Source: Catenulisporales bacterium (GTDB taxonomy: Bacteria > Actinomycetota > Actinomycetes > Streptomycetales > Catenulisporaceae). Taken from it: a stretch of 41,844 bases of DNA. Each line of letters starts with the position of its first letter. Position 1 is the stretch's first letter. Both the position numbers and the translations under genes were made by a program. The stretch covers positions 1-41,844 of the forward strand of contig JAEKKI010000136.1 in NCBI GenBank assembly GCA_019510485.1, written 5' to 3'. Positions 8,140 through 17,692 of this stretch are shown piece after piece. The notes beneath the pieces were generated by a model. It ran no database searches, had not been told where the DNA came from, and was given only the letters and a program-made list of their open reading frames with translations.

Positions 8140-8871
8140 TCAACGCTCGACCAGCCGCAGCGAGCGCAGGCCGCGCTCCAGGTGCCACTGCAGGTAGGCG
8201 GCGACCAGGCCGCTGCCCTCCCGCCGGTGCTTGTCGGCGCTGGCGTCGGCCGTGCCCCAGTCCCCGGCGAGCAGCGCCCCGAGCAGGATGAGCGTCTCCC
8301 GGGCCGGGGCGACCGACCCCGACGGCTTGCAGTCCGAGCACACCGCCCCGCCGGCCGGCAGGTTGAAGAACCGGTGCGGGCCCGGGTCGCCGCAGCGCGC
8401 GCAGTCCTCGAAGGACGGCGCGTAGCCGGCGACGGCCAGGGAGCGCAGCAGGAACGCGTCCAGGACCAGCCCGGCGGAGTGCTCACCGGAGGCCAATGTA
8501 CGCAGTCCCCCGACGAGCAGAAGGTACTGCTGCACGGCGGGCACATCATCTTCACTCAACCGCTCCGCGGTCTCCAGCATGGCCTGGCCGGCGGTGTAGG
8601 CGGGGTAGTCGGCGACCAGCGTGCCGCCGTACGCCGCCAGCGTCTCGGCCTGCGTGACCAGGTGCAGGTCGCGGCCGTGCTTCTCGAAGATCTGCACGTC
8701 GACGAAGGTGAACGGCTCCAGCCGCGAGCCGAACTTGGAGGAGGTGCGGCGCACGCCCTTGGCCACGGCCCGGATCCGGCCCCGGTCGCGGGTGAGGAAC
8801 GTGATGATGCGGTCGGCCTCCCCGAGGTTGCGGGTGCGCAGGACGACGCCTTGCTCGCGGTGGAGGGGCAT
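8140..8871 (-). CDS. recO: DNA repair protein RecO
   Basis: Recombination mediator (243 aa) that acts with RecR to load RecA on gapped DNA and anneals SSB-coated strands. The N-terminal OB fold reads [19 protein letters not shown]-like [19 protein letters not shown], with [20 protein letters not shown]. The helical C-terminal half carries a four-Cys zinc site, CARCGDP and CSDCKP. The start ATG at 8871 follows a short intergenic stretch that also contains the terminator of the upstream gene. recO-uppS adjacency is conserved. Confidence 0.95.
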   Translation of the reverse strand: MPLHREQGVVLRTRNLGEADRIITFLTRDRGRIRAVAKGVRRTSSKFGSRLEPFTFVDVQIFEKHGRDLHLVTQAETLAAYGGTLVADYPAYTAGQAMLETAERLSEDDVPAVQQYLLLVGGLRTLASGEHSAGLVLDAFLLRSLAVAGYAPSFEDCARCGDPGPHRFFNLPAGGAVCSDCKPSGSVAPARETLILLGALLAGDWGTADASADKHRREGSGLVAAYLQWHLERGLRSLRLVER

Positions 8872-8904
8872 TGTTCAAGTGTAGGTGCGGTGAGGGACAG
8901 CGAA

Positions 8905-8935
8905 GGTCCGTGCGACCGATCTGGTCGCACGGACC
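8905..8935 (-). terminator. Hairpin terminator after the TerB-like gene
   Basis: GGTCCGTGCGACC and GGTCGCACGGACC form a perfect 13-bp stem with a 5-base loop, between the stop of the TerB-like gene and the start of recO. No T-run follows, as is common for actinobacterial hairpin terminators. Confidence 0.7.
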
Positions 8936-8949
8936 TGGGTGCCCAAGGG

Positions 8950-9876
8950 TTATCGCTGCTGTGGCGCCCAGCCGGCCGAGCCCGGGTCCGGGTCGGACTG
9001 GGTGACGTGAGTCGGCTCTTCGGCGGGGTCCAGAGGGCGCTGCGACGGGATCTGCGCCGTTTGTGGAGCTTGGGCTGTCGGGATCGCCATGGTCTCCATG
9101 GCGGCCGAGTCCTGAGCCGGCTTCGACGGCAGCATCATCGTCTCCATGGCCGAGTTGTCCGGCGCGGGCGCCGGTCGCGGCGGGAGCATCATGGTCTCCA
9201 TGGCTCCGGAAGGATCCACCTGCGTCTGGAACTGCGGGGGCGCCGCGTCCTGCGGGCCGGTTTGCGCACCGACCGCCGGCGACACCGACGCCACTACCCC
9301 GGCGACATGCGTCTGCGTCATCCCCAGCCCCGCGCCGACGGTGTCGATCACGGCGCGCTCCGCGGGGCTCAACGGCCCGTCGGCGACGGCCACCCGGGTC
9401 GCGCCCAGAACCATCGCCTCGCGGCCGCTCTGCGGCAGCTGTCCGCCCAGAGCGGTCAGCATCTGCGTCAGGTCCTCCGGGACCACCTGGAGGTCCTGCG
9501 CCAAGTTCATGTCGGTGTAGCCGACGGCGCCGGCCGTCACGATCTCCTGCACCGCGATCGCGCGCGCCGCGGGGTGGTTGCCGCCGCCGCGCCTGAGCAC
9601 GTTGACCATCACGCCGCGCACCGTGTTCTGCAGCAGGTCGGTGAACTGCGCGGAGGTGGGGCGCGCCAGCACCGACTCGCGGAAGTCGTTCTTGCAGGCG
9701 GTGCAGCGGATGAATTCGCCGACGACCTTGAGCGGAATCAGCGGGATGAAGAACAGTGTGAAGAAGCGTTGTGCGCGCCGCCGCTCGTAGTTGCGGTCAC
9801 CGCCGCAGCTCGGGCAGGAGAACACTCCGCTGCCGACGATTCGGAAGACGGTCTTCCAACCCCAGACAAGCAGCAT
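8950..9876 (-). CDS. Zinc-ribbon and TerB-like domain protein with repeated tail
   Basis: A 308-residue protein, probably cytoplasmic. Residues 20-62 form a zinc ribbon (CPSCGG at 21-24, CTACKN at 58-61), with a hydrophobic stretch between that may touch membrane (FFTLFFIPLIPLKVVG). Residues 100-195 resemble a TerB-like helical domain (AIAVQEIVTAGAVGYTD, VLGATRVAVADGPLSPAERAVI), where VAVADGPLSPAE is the acidic motif repeated in TerB proteins. The Pro/Ala-rich tail carries three copies of AMETMMLP/AMETMAIP at about 225, 243 and 259. A Thr flanked by Glu and hydrophobics is reminiscent of kinase or FHA target sites, but that is inference. The ribosome site GGAGGGG sits in the stem of a hairpin (9889-9917). 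Biological role unknown. Confidence 0.8.
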   Translation of the reverse strand: MLLVWGWKTVFRIVGSGVFSCPSCGGDRNYERRRAQRFFTLFFIPLIPLKVVGEFIRCTACKNDFRESVLARPTSAQFTDLLQNTVRGVMVNVLRRGGGNHPAARAIAVQEIVTAGAVGYTDMNLAQDLQVVPEDLTQMLTALGGQLPQSGREAMVLGATRVAVADGPLSPAERAVIDTVGAGLGMTQTHVAGVVASVSPAVGAQTGPQDAAPPQFQTQVDPSGAMETMMLPPRPAPAPDNSAMETMMLPSKPAQDSAAMETMAIPTAQAPQTAQIPSQRPLDPAEEPTHVTQSDPDPGSAGWAPQQR

Positions 9877-9888
9877 TGGTACGAATCC

Positions 9889-9917
9889 CCTCCGTTCCGC
9901 ACTCTGCGGAACGGAGG
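9889..9917 (-). promoter_or_regulatory. Hairpin covering the ribosome site of the TerB-like gene
   Basis: CCTCCGTTCCGC and GCGGAACGGAGG pair perfectly over 12 bp with a 5-base loop. On the minus strand the second arm ends in GGAGG, which together with the next GG is the ribosome site for the ATG at 9876. The structure could terminate leuA transcripts, hide the ribosome site, or both. Confidence 0.55.
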
Positions 9918-9970
9918 CGATCCTCCCACACGGTTACGTCATATAGGAACGGCGCGTTGAGGGATGCGGT

Positions 9971-11797
<1,827 letters not shown>

Positions 11798-11817
<20 letters not shown>

Positions 11818-11857
11818 TGCTAAGGAGAAGCAGGCCGCAGTGGCAGGAGTTGCACAT
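11798..11857 (-). CDS. leuA leader peptide
   Basis: A 19-residue frame upstream of leuA, MCNSCHCGLLLLSSRGEGL, contains four Leu codons in a row (CTG CTT CTC CTT) and ends in TAG inside the attenuator loop. This is the design of a leucine-responsive leader peptide; such attenuators in front of leuA have been proposed for other actinobacteria. There is no ribosome site, but the -10 box lies 9 bases before the ATG, so the message is probably leaderless or nearly so. Stalling at the Leu codons in leucine shortage would prevent the hairpin from forming and let transcription reach leuA. Confidence 0.7.
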
Positions 11858-11866
11858 AGCGTTGTG

Positions 11867-11872
11867 ACTCTA
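11867..11872 (-). promoter_or_regulatory. -10 box of the leuA leader transcript
   Basis: TAGAGT (within TATAGAGT) on the minus strand lies 9 bases before the leader peptide ATG, placing the transcription start at or just before that codon. No strong -35 is visible, which is common in actinobacteria. Confidence 0.5.
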
Positions 11873-12009
11873 TAGGCCTGTCCCGGCCGGCGCACTCCCC
11901 GTCCGGGATCCGAGACACCCGGCCCGACCTCACTCGTTCAGGGTAATCCCAGGTCAGACCCCCGGCCAAACCCGTGACGGCGGTCACCGGGGCCGTCATA
12001 GTAACGACT

Positions 12010-13059
12010 ATGACGTTCTGCGGTATCGTCCCCCCGCACATCCTGACCCGGATCGCCGACTCCGGCCTCCACGTCGCCGAGGCCGCGCGCCGGACCCTGC
12101 TCACCGACATGCGACACCGGTTCGCCCGCAGCGCCGTGCCGTGGGTCGGCGAGCGGCACCTGCCACCTCCGGCGGACGTCGCGGAGCGGCTCGACGACCG
12201 GGCGATCTTCGACGACGACGACACCGAGAACCTGCCCGGGTCCGAGGTCCGCGCCGAGGGCGCCGCGCCGACCGGGGATCCGTGCGCCGACGAGGCGTAC
12301 GACGGGCTCGGCGCCACCTTCGACTTCTATCTGAGCGTTTACGACCGCTGGTCGGTGGACGGCCAGGGCCTGCCGTTGAAGGGCACCGTCCACTACGGCG
12401 TGCAGTACGACAACGCCTTCTGGAACGGCTCGCAGATGGTGTTCGGCGACGGCGACGGCGCGGTGTTCAGCCGCTTCACCTGTGCGGTGGACGTGATCGG
12501 CCACGAGCTCACCCACGGCGTGACGCAGTACACGGCGAACCTGGTCTACCGCGGCCAGTCCGGGGCGCTGAACGAGTCGGTGTCGGACGTGTTCGGCTCG
12601 ATGGTGAAGCAGTACCGGCTCGGCCAGGACGCCGCCGACGCCGACTGGCTGATCGGCGCCGGGCTGTTCCGGCCCTCGGTGCACGGCGTGGCGCTGCGCT
12701 CGATGAAGGACCCGGGCACCGCCTACGACGACCCGGACATCGGCAAGGACCCGCAGCCGAGCACCATGGCCGGGTACGTCGACACCGCCGATGACGACGG
12801 CGGCGTGCACATCAACTCCGGCATCCCCAACCGGGCGTTCTGCCTGGCGGCCACCGGCATCGGTGGCAAGAGCTGGGAGGGCGCCGGGCGGGTCTGGTAC
12901 GACGTGCTGACCTCGCCGACGCTGCCGGCGTCCGCGACGTTCGCCACCTTCGGCATCGCGACGGTGCACGCCGCCGAGAAGCGGTTCGGGCGCAGGTCGG
13001 AGCAGGCGAAGGCGGTGGCCGCGGCGTGGCGCCAGGTCGGGGTGCCGGTGCACAGGTAA
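12010..13059 (+). CDS. M4 family metallopeptidase, protealysin-like
   Basis: Zinc endopeptidase of the thermolysin family (349 aa). The zinc ligands are visible in HELTH (His165, Glu166, His169) and NESVSD (Glu189), with the thermolysin spacing of 24 residues from first His to Glu. The calcium/substrate segments DNAFWNGSQMVFGDGDG and GGVHINSGIPNRAF are intact. There is no signal peptide and no long FTP propeptide. Instead the chain begins MTFCGIVPPHILTRI, the short PPH-type propeptide of protealysin-like enzymes, which may keep the Cys-containing N-terminus in the active site until removed. ATG 12010 was chosen because this motif begins there; no ribosome site is visible. Its location in or outside the cell is open. 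It is divergent from leuA. Confidence 0.9.
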   Translation: MTFCGIVPPHILTRIADSGLHVAEAARRTLLTDMRHRFARSAVPWVGERHLPPPADVAERLDDRAIFDDDDTENLPGSEVRAEGAAPTGDPCADEAYDGLGATFDFYLSVYDRWSVDGQGLPLKGTVHYGVQYDNAFWNGSQMVFGDGDGAVFSRFTCAVDVIGHELTHGVTQYTANLVYRGQSGALNESVSDVFGSMVKQYRLGQDAADADWLIGAGLFRPSVHGVALRSMKDPGTAYDDPDIGKDPQPSTMAGYVDTADDDGGVHINSGIPNRAFCLAATGIGGKSWEGAGRVWYDVLTSPTLPASATFATFGIATVHAAEKRFGRRSEQAKAVAAAWRQVGVPVHR

Positions 13060-13101
13060 TTCGATCGCCGTCGGCGCCGGAGCTTCCTAACATCGGCGGT
13101 G

Positions 13102-14085
13102 ATGAATATCGAGATCCGAGAGCTGGATCCGGCGCACCCGGAGACCCTGCCGATGCTGCTGCCGGTGTTCCAGGCGGCCGTCACCGCCGACGCCCCGACG
13201 CACGCGCCGCCGACCGCGTCCTTCCTGGCCTGGAACGCCGCGCCGCGGTCCACTCGCCATCGCGCCTGTGTGACGGCCTTCGACGGCGACCGGCCGGTCG
13301 GCTTCGGCTGCCTGAACCATGAGCACGACACGAACCGCGACCTGGTCTACGGCGACCTCTGGATCCTGCCGGAGTATCGGGACCGGGTCACCGTCCCGCT
13401 GTTGGACGCGTTCAAAGCCCACACCCGCGGTCGCGGCGGCACGCGACTGGTCAACGGGTTCAGCGAGTTCTCCGCCGCCGACTACGAACCCGCCTTCATC
13501 GCCGGGGGCGGCCGCAAGGTGGCCGAAGAACGGCGCTCGCGGCTCGACCTGACGAAGATCGACCACGATCAGTACGCCGCCTGGGCCGCGCCGTCGGAGA
13601 AGAACGCGCACTACCGGATCCAGACCTGGCAGACCCCCACCCCGGAGGAGCTGCTGGCGCCGCTGGTGACGGCGAACGAGGCCATGCGCGACGCCCCGAC
13701 CGGCGACCTGGACTTCCAGCTGCCGCCGCCCGACGTCGAGCGGCGCCGCCGGAGCGAGGCGGAACACCTGGCCATCAATATGCGCATGTACATCATCGCG
13801 GCGCTTACAGCGGACGGCGCCATCGCGGGCTTCCACGAGATGTTCGTCTTCCCCGACTCGCCGATGGCCTCGGTCGGCAACACCGGGGTCGCGGCCGCCT
13901 ACCGCGGACACGGCCTGGGGTTGCGGCTGAAAACCGAGCTCGCGCTGGCGCTGCTGGAGGCGGAGCCGCACTTGGAGTCCGTCAGCACCTGGAACAGCTC
14001 CGACAACGGTCCCATGCTCCGGGTGAACGAGGCGATGGGGTATATCAAGGCCGAGGCCTGGAGCAACTGGCAGTTCGACCTCTAA
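13102..14085 (+). CDS. Tandem GNAT N-acetyltransferase
   Basis: Predicted acetyl-CoA-dependent transferase (327 aa) with two GNAT modules. The first half (residues 1-150) includes RPVGFGCLNHE and DLWILPEYR, but has no clear acetyl-CoA loop and may be degenerate. The second half carries AGFHEMFVFPDSPMASVGNTGVAAAYRGHGLGLRLK, where the acetyl-CoA loop is YRGHGLG, and ends with VSTWNSSDNGPMLRVNEAMGY, a typical GNAT C-terminus. The arrangement resembles mycothiol synthase (MshD) and other tandem GNATs, but the substrate is not evident. The ATG at 13102 is preceded by GGCGGTG; a GTG one codon earlier is possible. Confidence 0.85.
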   Translation: MNIEIRELDPAHPETLPMLLPVFQAAVTADAPTHAPPTASFLAWNAAPRSTRHRACVTAFDGDRPVGFGCLNHEHDTNRDLVYGDLWILPEYRDRVTVPLLDAFKAHTRGRGGTRLVNGFSEFSAADYEPAFIAGGGRKVAEERRSRLDLTKIDHDQYAAWAAPSEKNAHYRIQTWQTPTPEELLAPLVTANEAMRDAPTGDLDFQLPPPDVERRRRSEAEHLAINMRMYIIAALTADGAIAGFHEMFVFPDSPMASVGNTGVAAAYRGHGLGLRLKTELALALLEAEPHLESVSTWNSSDNGPMLRVNEAMGYIKAEAWSNWQFDL

Positions 14086-14129
14086 TATCAGAATTCTGTG
14101 ACCAGAAGTCTGAGAGGCGGCGACCCAGC

Positions 14130-15524
14130 GTGACCGAACTGCCGGTGGCCCCGCTGGACGCCGCCACCCGCACGCTGTGCGCCCAGGCCTACTGGGACCT
14201 GGGCTTCGCGCGCGAAGCCGAGGAACTGCTGCTCGGCGACGGATTCTCGGCGATCGGGCCGCCGGTCGGGCTGAATCTGCCCGCCGTGCTGCAACATGTC
14301 CAGCACTCGCTGCGGATCCGGCGGCAGCGCGACCGGGCGCTGCTGCTGTGCTGGGTACTGGCGGCGTTCTGCGTCGCCGGGCCGTTGTTGATCACGCGGA
14401 ACACCAAGGACTTCGCGCCGACGACGTTCGGGGTGGCCTGCGGGCTCGGATCGGTGGCGGCGCTGGCCTGGACGCTGTGCACCGTGGCCCGCTGGCTGCG
14501 GGTGTATCCGGCGTTCGCGATGCTCCGCGCCTCGGCCTCCCCGGTGGCCTCCGCACCGCCGCTGCCGCCGGACATGCACGGCCAGATCGTCGCCGACCAG
14601 GGCACCAACGTCGTCTGCTACGCGGCCGGCTCGCCGACGCCGTTCGCCGGCTTCGGGGAGCTGGTGGACGACAAGGTCATGGTGCACCTGCCGCTGGTGA
14701 TGGTGCCCGTCAACGCGCGGGAGAAGAAGGACAAGGGCACGCCGGCGCCGACGCAGCCGATCGACGCCACCGACCTGCACATCTTCCTGCGCAACGAGAT
14801 GGGGCGGGACAGCGGCGTCAAGGGGCTGGAGATCGTCAGCAACCTGTTCGTGCGCGGCGACGCGGCCAACGGCATCAAGGGACTGTGGCCCGGCGGCAAG
14901 GAGACCCGCCCCTCGCGGCAGGCGCACGCGCTGATCTACTCCGCGGGCATCAACGATCCCGGCGACCGCGCGCAGACCTATCTGACGTTCCAGGCGGTCC
15001 GGCACGGCGGCATGCTCGTGGTGACCATGCACGTCCGGATCCGCGAGCAGCACGAGCGGATGTCGCTGGAGATCGCCTCGGTCGTCGCCGCCCCGCTGGC
15101 CGGGAAGTACACGACCGCCGGCGGCGGCATACCCCGCAGTGCCGGCGGGCTGCGGGCGCACGCGCGCTGGTGGGCGTTGATGGAGCTGCCGGCCGCGCTG
15201 ACCGAGGCCTGGACCGGGCCGGTGATCCGCTTCGTCACCCGGCGGCTGAAACTGCGGGCCCGGATGGAGACGCTGCGCGCGATCCGCGCCGGGCGGATGC
15301 CGGACCGGGGCGCGCGGACGTCGATGCGGCGCTGGGTGATGGATCCCGCGCGGATCCAGTACCAGGAGGAGGCCGATGCGCGGGACATCTTGCAGCGGCT
15401 GCGCAAAGCGCTGTTCGACCACCTGGTGGATTACTTCGAGATGCACGGGATCGCGACCGACGAGCTGCTGCGGATCCGTGACAACGTGCTGATCGTCGAG
15501 ATGAACTTCAAGCCTCAGGTCTAG
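14130..15524 (+). CDS. Membrane protein of unknown function
   Basis: I do not recognise this 464-residue protein. A GTG start at 14130 follows GAGAGGCGG. Residues about 69-88 (LLLCWVLAAFCVAGPLLI) and 99-120 (FGVACGLGSVAALAWTLC) form two membrane helices linked by a short loop. The N-terminal 65 residues and about 340 C-terminal residues would therefore lie on the same, probably cytoplasmic, side. The large soluble part has alternating hydrophobic segments (LTFQAVRHGGMLVVTMHVRI) and an Arg-rich basic stretch near residues 360-410. The next gene is another small membrane protein 21 bases downstream, probably co-transcribed. Confidence 0.7.
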   Translation: MTELPVAPLDAATRTLCAQAYWDLGFAREAEELLLGDGFSAIGPPVGLNLPAVLQHVQHSLRIRRQRDRALLLCWVLAAFCVAGPLLITRNTKDFAPTTFGVACGLGSVAALAWTLCTVARWLRVYPAFAMLRASASPVASAPPLPPDMHGQIVADQGTNVVCYAAGSPTPFAGFGELVDDKVMVHLPLVMVPVNAREKKDKGTPAPTQPIDATDLHIFLRNEMGRDSGVKGLEIVSNLFVRGDAANGIKGLWPGGKETRPSRQAHALIYSAGINDPGDRAQTYLTFQAVRHGGMLVVTMHVRIREQHERMSLEIASVVAAPLAGKYTTAGGGIPRSAGGLRAHARWWALMELPAALTEAWTGPVIRFVTRRLKLRARMETLRAIRAGRMPDRGARTSMRRWVMDPARIQYQEEADARDILQRLRKALFDHLVDYFEMHGIATDELLRIRDNVLIVEMNFKPQV

Positions 15525-15545
15525 GTTGATGAGGAGCTGTCGACT

Positions 15546-15875
15546 TTGAAGGGCGGTGGGATGGTGCGTCGCCTCCGGCCATGGCTGAAGTTCCTGGCCT
15601 TTGTCCTTTTGGTCATCGGCGGGTCCATGTTCTTCGGGAACAGCGAAGCCATATTCAACGACGGCGTCTCGTGCGGCGGTCAATCGATGAGGCCCGATGA
15701 GTGGTGCAGAAGCGTCGACGGTCCCGACCCAGACCGCAACTACGACGAGCAGAAAAAGCACATCGATCGGGAAAGAGGGTTCGCGTACGCCGGAGTGACC
15801 GTTGGCGGCGTCGGTTTGGCCATGGCCCTTGCCCTCGGCGTCAGGGACCTGATCGCCGAGATCCAGAGCCCCTAG
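15546..15875 (+). CDS. Small two-helix membrane protein
   Basis: A 109-residue protein with two hydrophobic helices (LKFLAFVLLVIGGSMFF and YAGVTVGGVGLAMALALG) separated by a polar loop. The loop contains two Cys residues (SCGG and EWCRS), which could form a disulfide if the loop is outside. A TTG start at 15546 is supported by GAGGAG nine bases upstream; the in-frame ATG at 15561 has a weaker site. Its last four bases overlap the end of era on the other strand. No family recognised. Confidence 0.65.
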   Translation: MKGGGMVRRLRPWLKFLAFVLLVIGGSMFFGNSEAIFNDGVSCGGQSMRPDEWCRSVDGPDPDRNYDEQKKHIDRERGFAYAGVTVGGVGLAMALALGVRDLIAEIQSP

Positions 15876-16990
15876 AACCCGAGCTTCGCCAGCTGCTTGG
15901 GATCGCGCTGCCAGTCCTTGGCCACCTTCACGTGCAGGTCCAGGAACACCGGCGTGCCCAGCAGCGCCTCGATCTGGTGCCGGGCCCGCGAACCGACCTC
16001 GCGCAGCCGCTCGCCGCCCGCGCCGATGACGATCGCCTTCTGGCTGGGCCGCTCCACGTAGAGGGTCGCGTGCACGTCCAGCAGCGGCCGGTCGGCCGGC
16101 CGGTCCTCGCGCAGCTTCATCTCCTCGACGGTGACGGCCAGCGAGTGCGGCAGCTCGTCGCGCACGCCCTCCAGCGCCGCCTCGCGCACCAGCTCGCCGA
16201 CCATCACCTCCTCCGGCTCGTCGGTCAGCTCGCCGCCCGGATACAGCGGCGGCGACTCCGGCAGCTGCTTCACCAGCAGGTCCTCCAGCAGCTGGATCTG
16301 CTCGTCGCGCACCGCCGAGACCGGGATCACCTCGGCCCACTCGATGCCGACCTCGCGGCCCATCTCGACCAGCGCCAGCAGCTGCTCGGCGATCTGCTCC
16401 CTGGAGGCCTTGTCGGTCTTGGTGAGGATCGCGATCTTCGGGGTGCGCCGGATCTGGGCCAGCTCGGCGGCGATGAACCGGTCCCCGGGGCCGATCTTCT
16501 CGTCGGCCGGCACGCAGAACCCGATCACGTCCACCTCGTTCCAGGTGGCGCGGACCTCGTCGTTCAGGCGCGCGCCGAGCAGCGTGCGCGGCTTGTGCAG
16601 GCCGGGGGTGTCGACCAGCACCAGCTGCGCGTCGTCGCGGTGCACGATGCCGCGCACGGTGTGCCGCGTGGTCTGCGGACGGCCGGAGGTGATCGCCACC
16701 TTGGCGCCGACCACCGAGTTGGTCAGCGTGGACTTGCCGGCGTTGGGGCGGCCGACGAAGCAGGCGAAGCCGGCGCGGAAGTCGTCGGGGAACGCCTCGC
16801 GCGGCGGCGAGTCGTCGCGGACGCCGCGGCCGTAGGCGGTCGGGGCGGGCTCGGAGTCACGGACCCGGTCGGAGGTGACCCGGCGCTCGGCGAGCTGCTG
16901 GCTGCGCTTGACGCGCTCGGCCTTCTTCTTCGCCGCCTCGGCGTTGGCCGTCTGGCGGGATCGGGACCGTCCACTCGCGCTGCTCGTCAT
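15872..16990 (-). CDS. era: GTPase Era
   Basis: Ribosome-assembly GTPase (372 aa) that binds the 3' end of 16S rRNA. G1 is GRPNAGKST, G2 lies in SGRPQTTRH, G3 is VDTPG, G4 is TKTD and G5 is VSA. The C-terminal KH domain includes IVIGAGGERLREVGSRAR with the G-x-x-G loop and ends with KVAKDWQRDPKQLAKLGF. A basic N-terminal extension of about 70 residues (KKKAERVKRS and similar) precedes the G domain, so the protein is longer than the usual 300 residues. I chose ATG 16990 with GGGGAG about 10 bases upstream; ATG 16999 is nearly on top of that site. Part of the conserved ybeY-corC-era set. Confidence 0.95.
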   Translation of the reverse strand: MTSSASGRSRSRQTANAEAAKKKAERVKRSQQLAERRVTSDRVRDSEPAPTAYGRGVRDDSPPREAFPDDFRAGFACFVGRPNAGKSTLTNSVVGAKVAITSGRPQTTRHTVRGIVHRDDAQLVLVDTPGLHKPRTLLGARLNDEVRATWNEVDVIGFCVPADEKIGPGDRFIAAELAQIRRTPKIAILTKTDKASREQIAEQLLALVEMGREVGIEWAEVIPVSAVRDEQIQLLEDLLVKQLPESPPLYPGGELTDEPEEVMVGELVREAALEGVRDELPHSLAVTVEEMKLREDRPADRPLLDVHATLYVERPSQKAIVIGAGGERLREVGSRARHQIEALLGTPVFLDLHVKVAKDWQRDPKQLAKLGF

Positions 16991-17056
16991 GGGGACCATT
17001 CTCCCCTACTCCGAACGGGTCGCCGCCCGGATCCGCCGCGGACTCCTCACCAGCCG

Positions 17057-17386
17057 CTAAAGCTTGGGGTCGGCCAGGAACAGCCGGGGCTGCTTCGCGC
17101 CGCCCTTGAGGTCCGCGACGACCTCCAGGTCCGCGCGCCGGAACTCCTTCTCCTCGGTGACGACCACGGCGGCCTCGATCGCCTTGGCGCCGCTGACCAC
17201 GGCCATCGCGACGGCCGTCTGCAGGGCCGTCAGCTTCAGCGCGGGGAGGTCGACGGTGGTGGCCACGTAGGTGCGGCCGGTCTCGTCGCGGACCGCGGCG
17301 CCCTCGGCGGCGGCGTTGCGGGCCCGCTGGGCCTTGGCGAGGGTGAGGAGCTTGGCGTTCTCGGAGTCCAGGGTGGAGTCGGTCAT
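17057..17386 (-). CDS. Degenerate cytidine-deaminase-fold protein
   Basis: A 109-residue protein found between corC and era in many actinobacteria (the position of Rv2365c in M. tuberculosis). The order of segments follows the deaminase fold: LLTLAKAQRARNAAAEGAAVRDETGRTYVA, LTALQTAVAMAVVSGAKAIEAAVVV. However, the zinc site motifs of active deaminases (HAE/CAE and PCxxC) are absent. In their place is DLPALKLTALQTAV. An active deaminase is therefore unlikely and a structural or binding role is more plausible. The start ATG at 17386 has no strong ribosome site. Confidence 0.8.
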   Translation of the reverse strand: MTDSTLDSENAKLLTLAKAQRARNAAAEGAAVRDETGRTYVATTVDLPALKLTALQTAVAMAVVSGAKAIEAAVVVTEEKEFRRADLEVVADLKGGAKQPRLFLADPKL

Positions 17387-17439
17387 AGGACCACGCTATC
17401 GAGATCAGCTGAGGCTCGGCGGCTTGGGCGGCGCGGGCG

Positions 17440-17481
17440 AAAAAGCGAAGGCCCCGGAATCTCTTCCGGGGCCTTCGCTTT
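17440..17481 (-). terminator. Rho-independent terminator after tRNA-Gly
   Basis: A perfect 18-bp inverted repeat (17442-17459 with 17464-17481) with a four-base loop, followed on the minus strand by five T residues. It lies directly downstream of the tRNA-Gly gene and ends its transcript. Confidence 0.9.
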
Positions 17482-17485
17482 GCTG

Positions 17486-17558
17486 AGCGGATGACGAGAC
17501 TCGAACTCGCGACCCTCACCTTGGCAAGGTGATGCTCTACCAACTGAGCCACATCCGC
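17486..17558 (-). tRNA. tRNA-Gly (GCC)
   Basis: A full cloverleaf can be folded on the minus strand. The acceptor stem is GCGGATG with CATCCGC, and the D arm contains GGCTCAGTTGGTAGAGC. The anticodon stem is TCACC/GGTGA with loop TTGCCAA, giving anticodon GCC. The T arm is GCGAG-TTCGAGT-CTCGT. The CCA end is not encoded. It reads GGC/GGT glycine codons. A -10 box lies upstream (17599-17604) and a strong terminator downstream. Confidence 0.96.
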
Positions 17559-17598
17559 ATTCGGCTGCCGCCGCCGGGTTTCCCTGGCGACGGACAAA

Positions 17599-17604
17599 AC
17601 TATA
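17599..17604 (-). promoter_or_regulatory. Probable -10 box of tRNA-Gly
   Basis: TATAGT on the minus strand, about 40 bases before the mature tRNA 5' end. This would give a leader of roughly 34 bases to be removed by RNase P. A small GC hairpin (17615-17633) just beyond it may terminate corC transcripts. Confidence 0.5.
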
Positions 17605-17614
17605 ACCCATGGGC

Positions 17615-17633
17615 GGGGTGGGTTCGCCACCCC
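17615..17633 (-). terminator. Small hairpin after corC
   Basis: GGGGTGG-GTTCG-CCACCCC is a perfect 7-bp stem about 60 bases beyond the corC stop and just before the tRNA promoter. It is a plausible weak terminator with no T-run. Confidence 0.35.
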
Positions 17634-17692
17634 GTTACCGGATGCCGCCGGTGCGCTACCACCGACGCCGTGTCAGGCCCCGTGGCCCCGTG

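Noticed and set aside
9087-9204. Possible CRISPR-like array
   Set aside because: The three repeats are short, degenerate and in frame inside a coding region, so they are a protein tail repeat.
14088-16340. Long minus-strand frame opposite the membrane protein gene
   Set aside because: The plus-strand frame has membrane helices and a good ribosome site; the antisense product looks like shadow coding and also runs over era in another frame.
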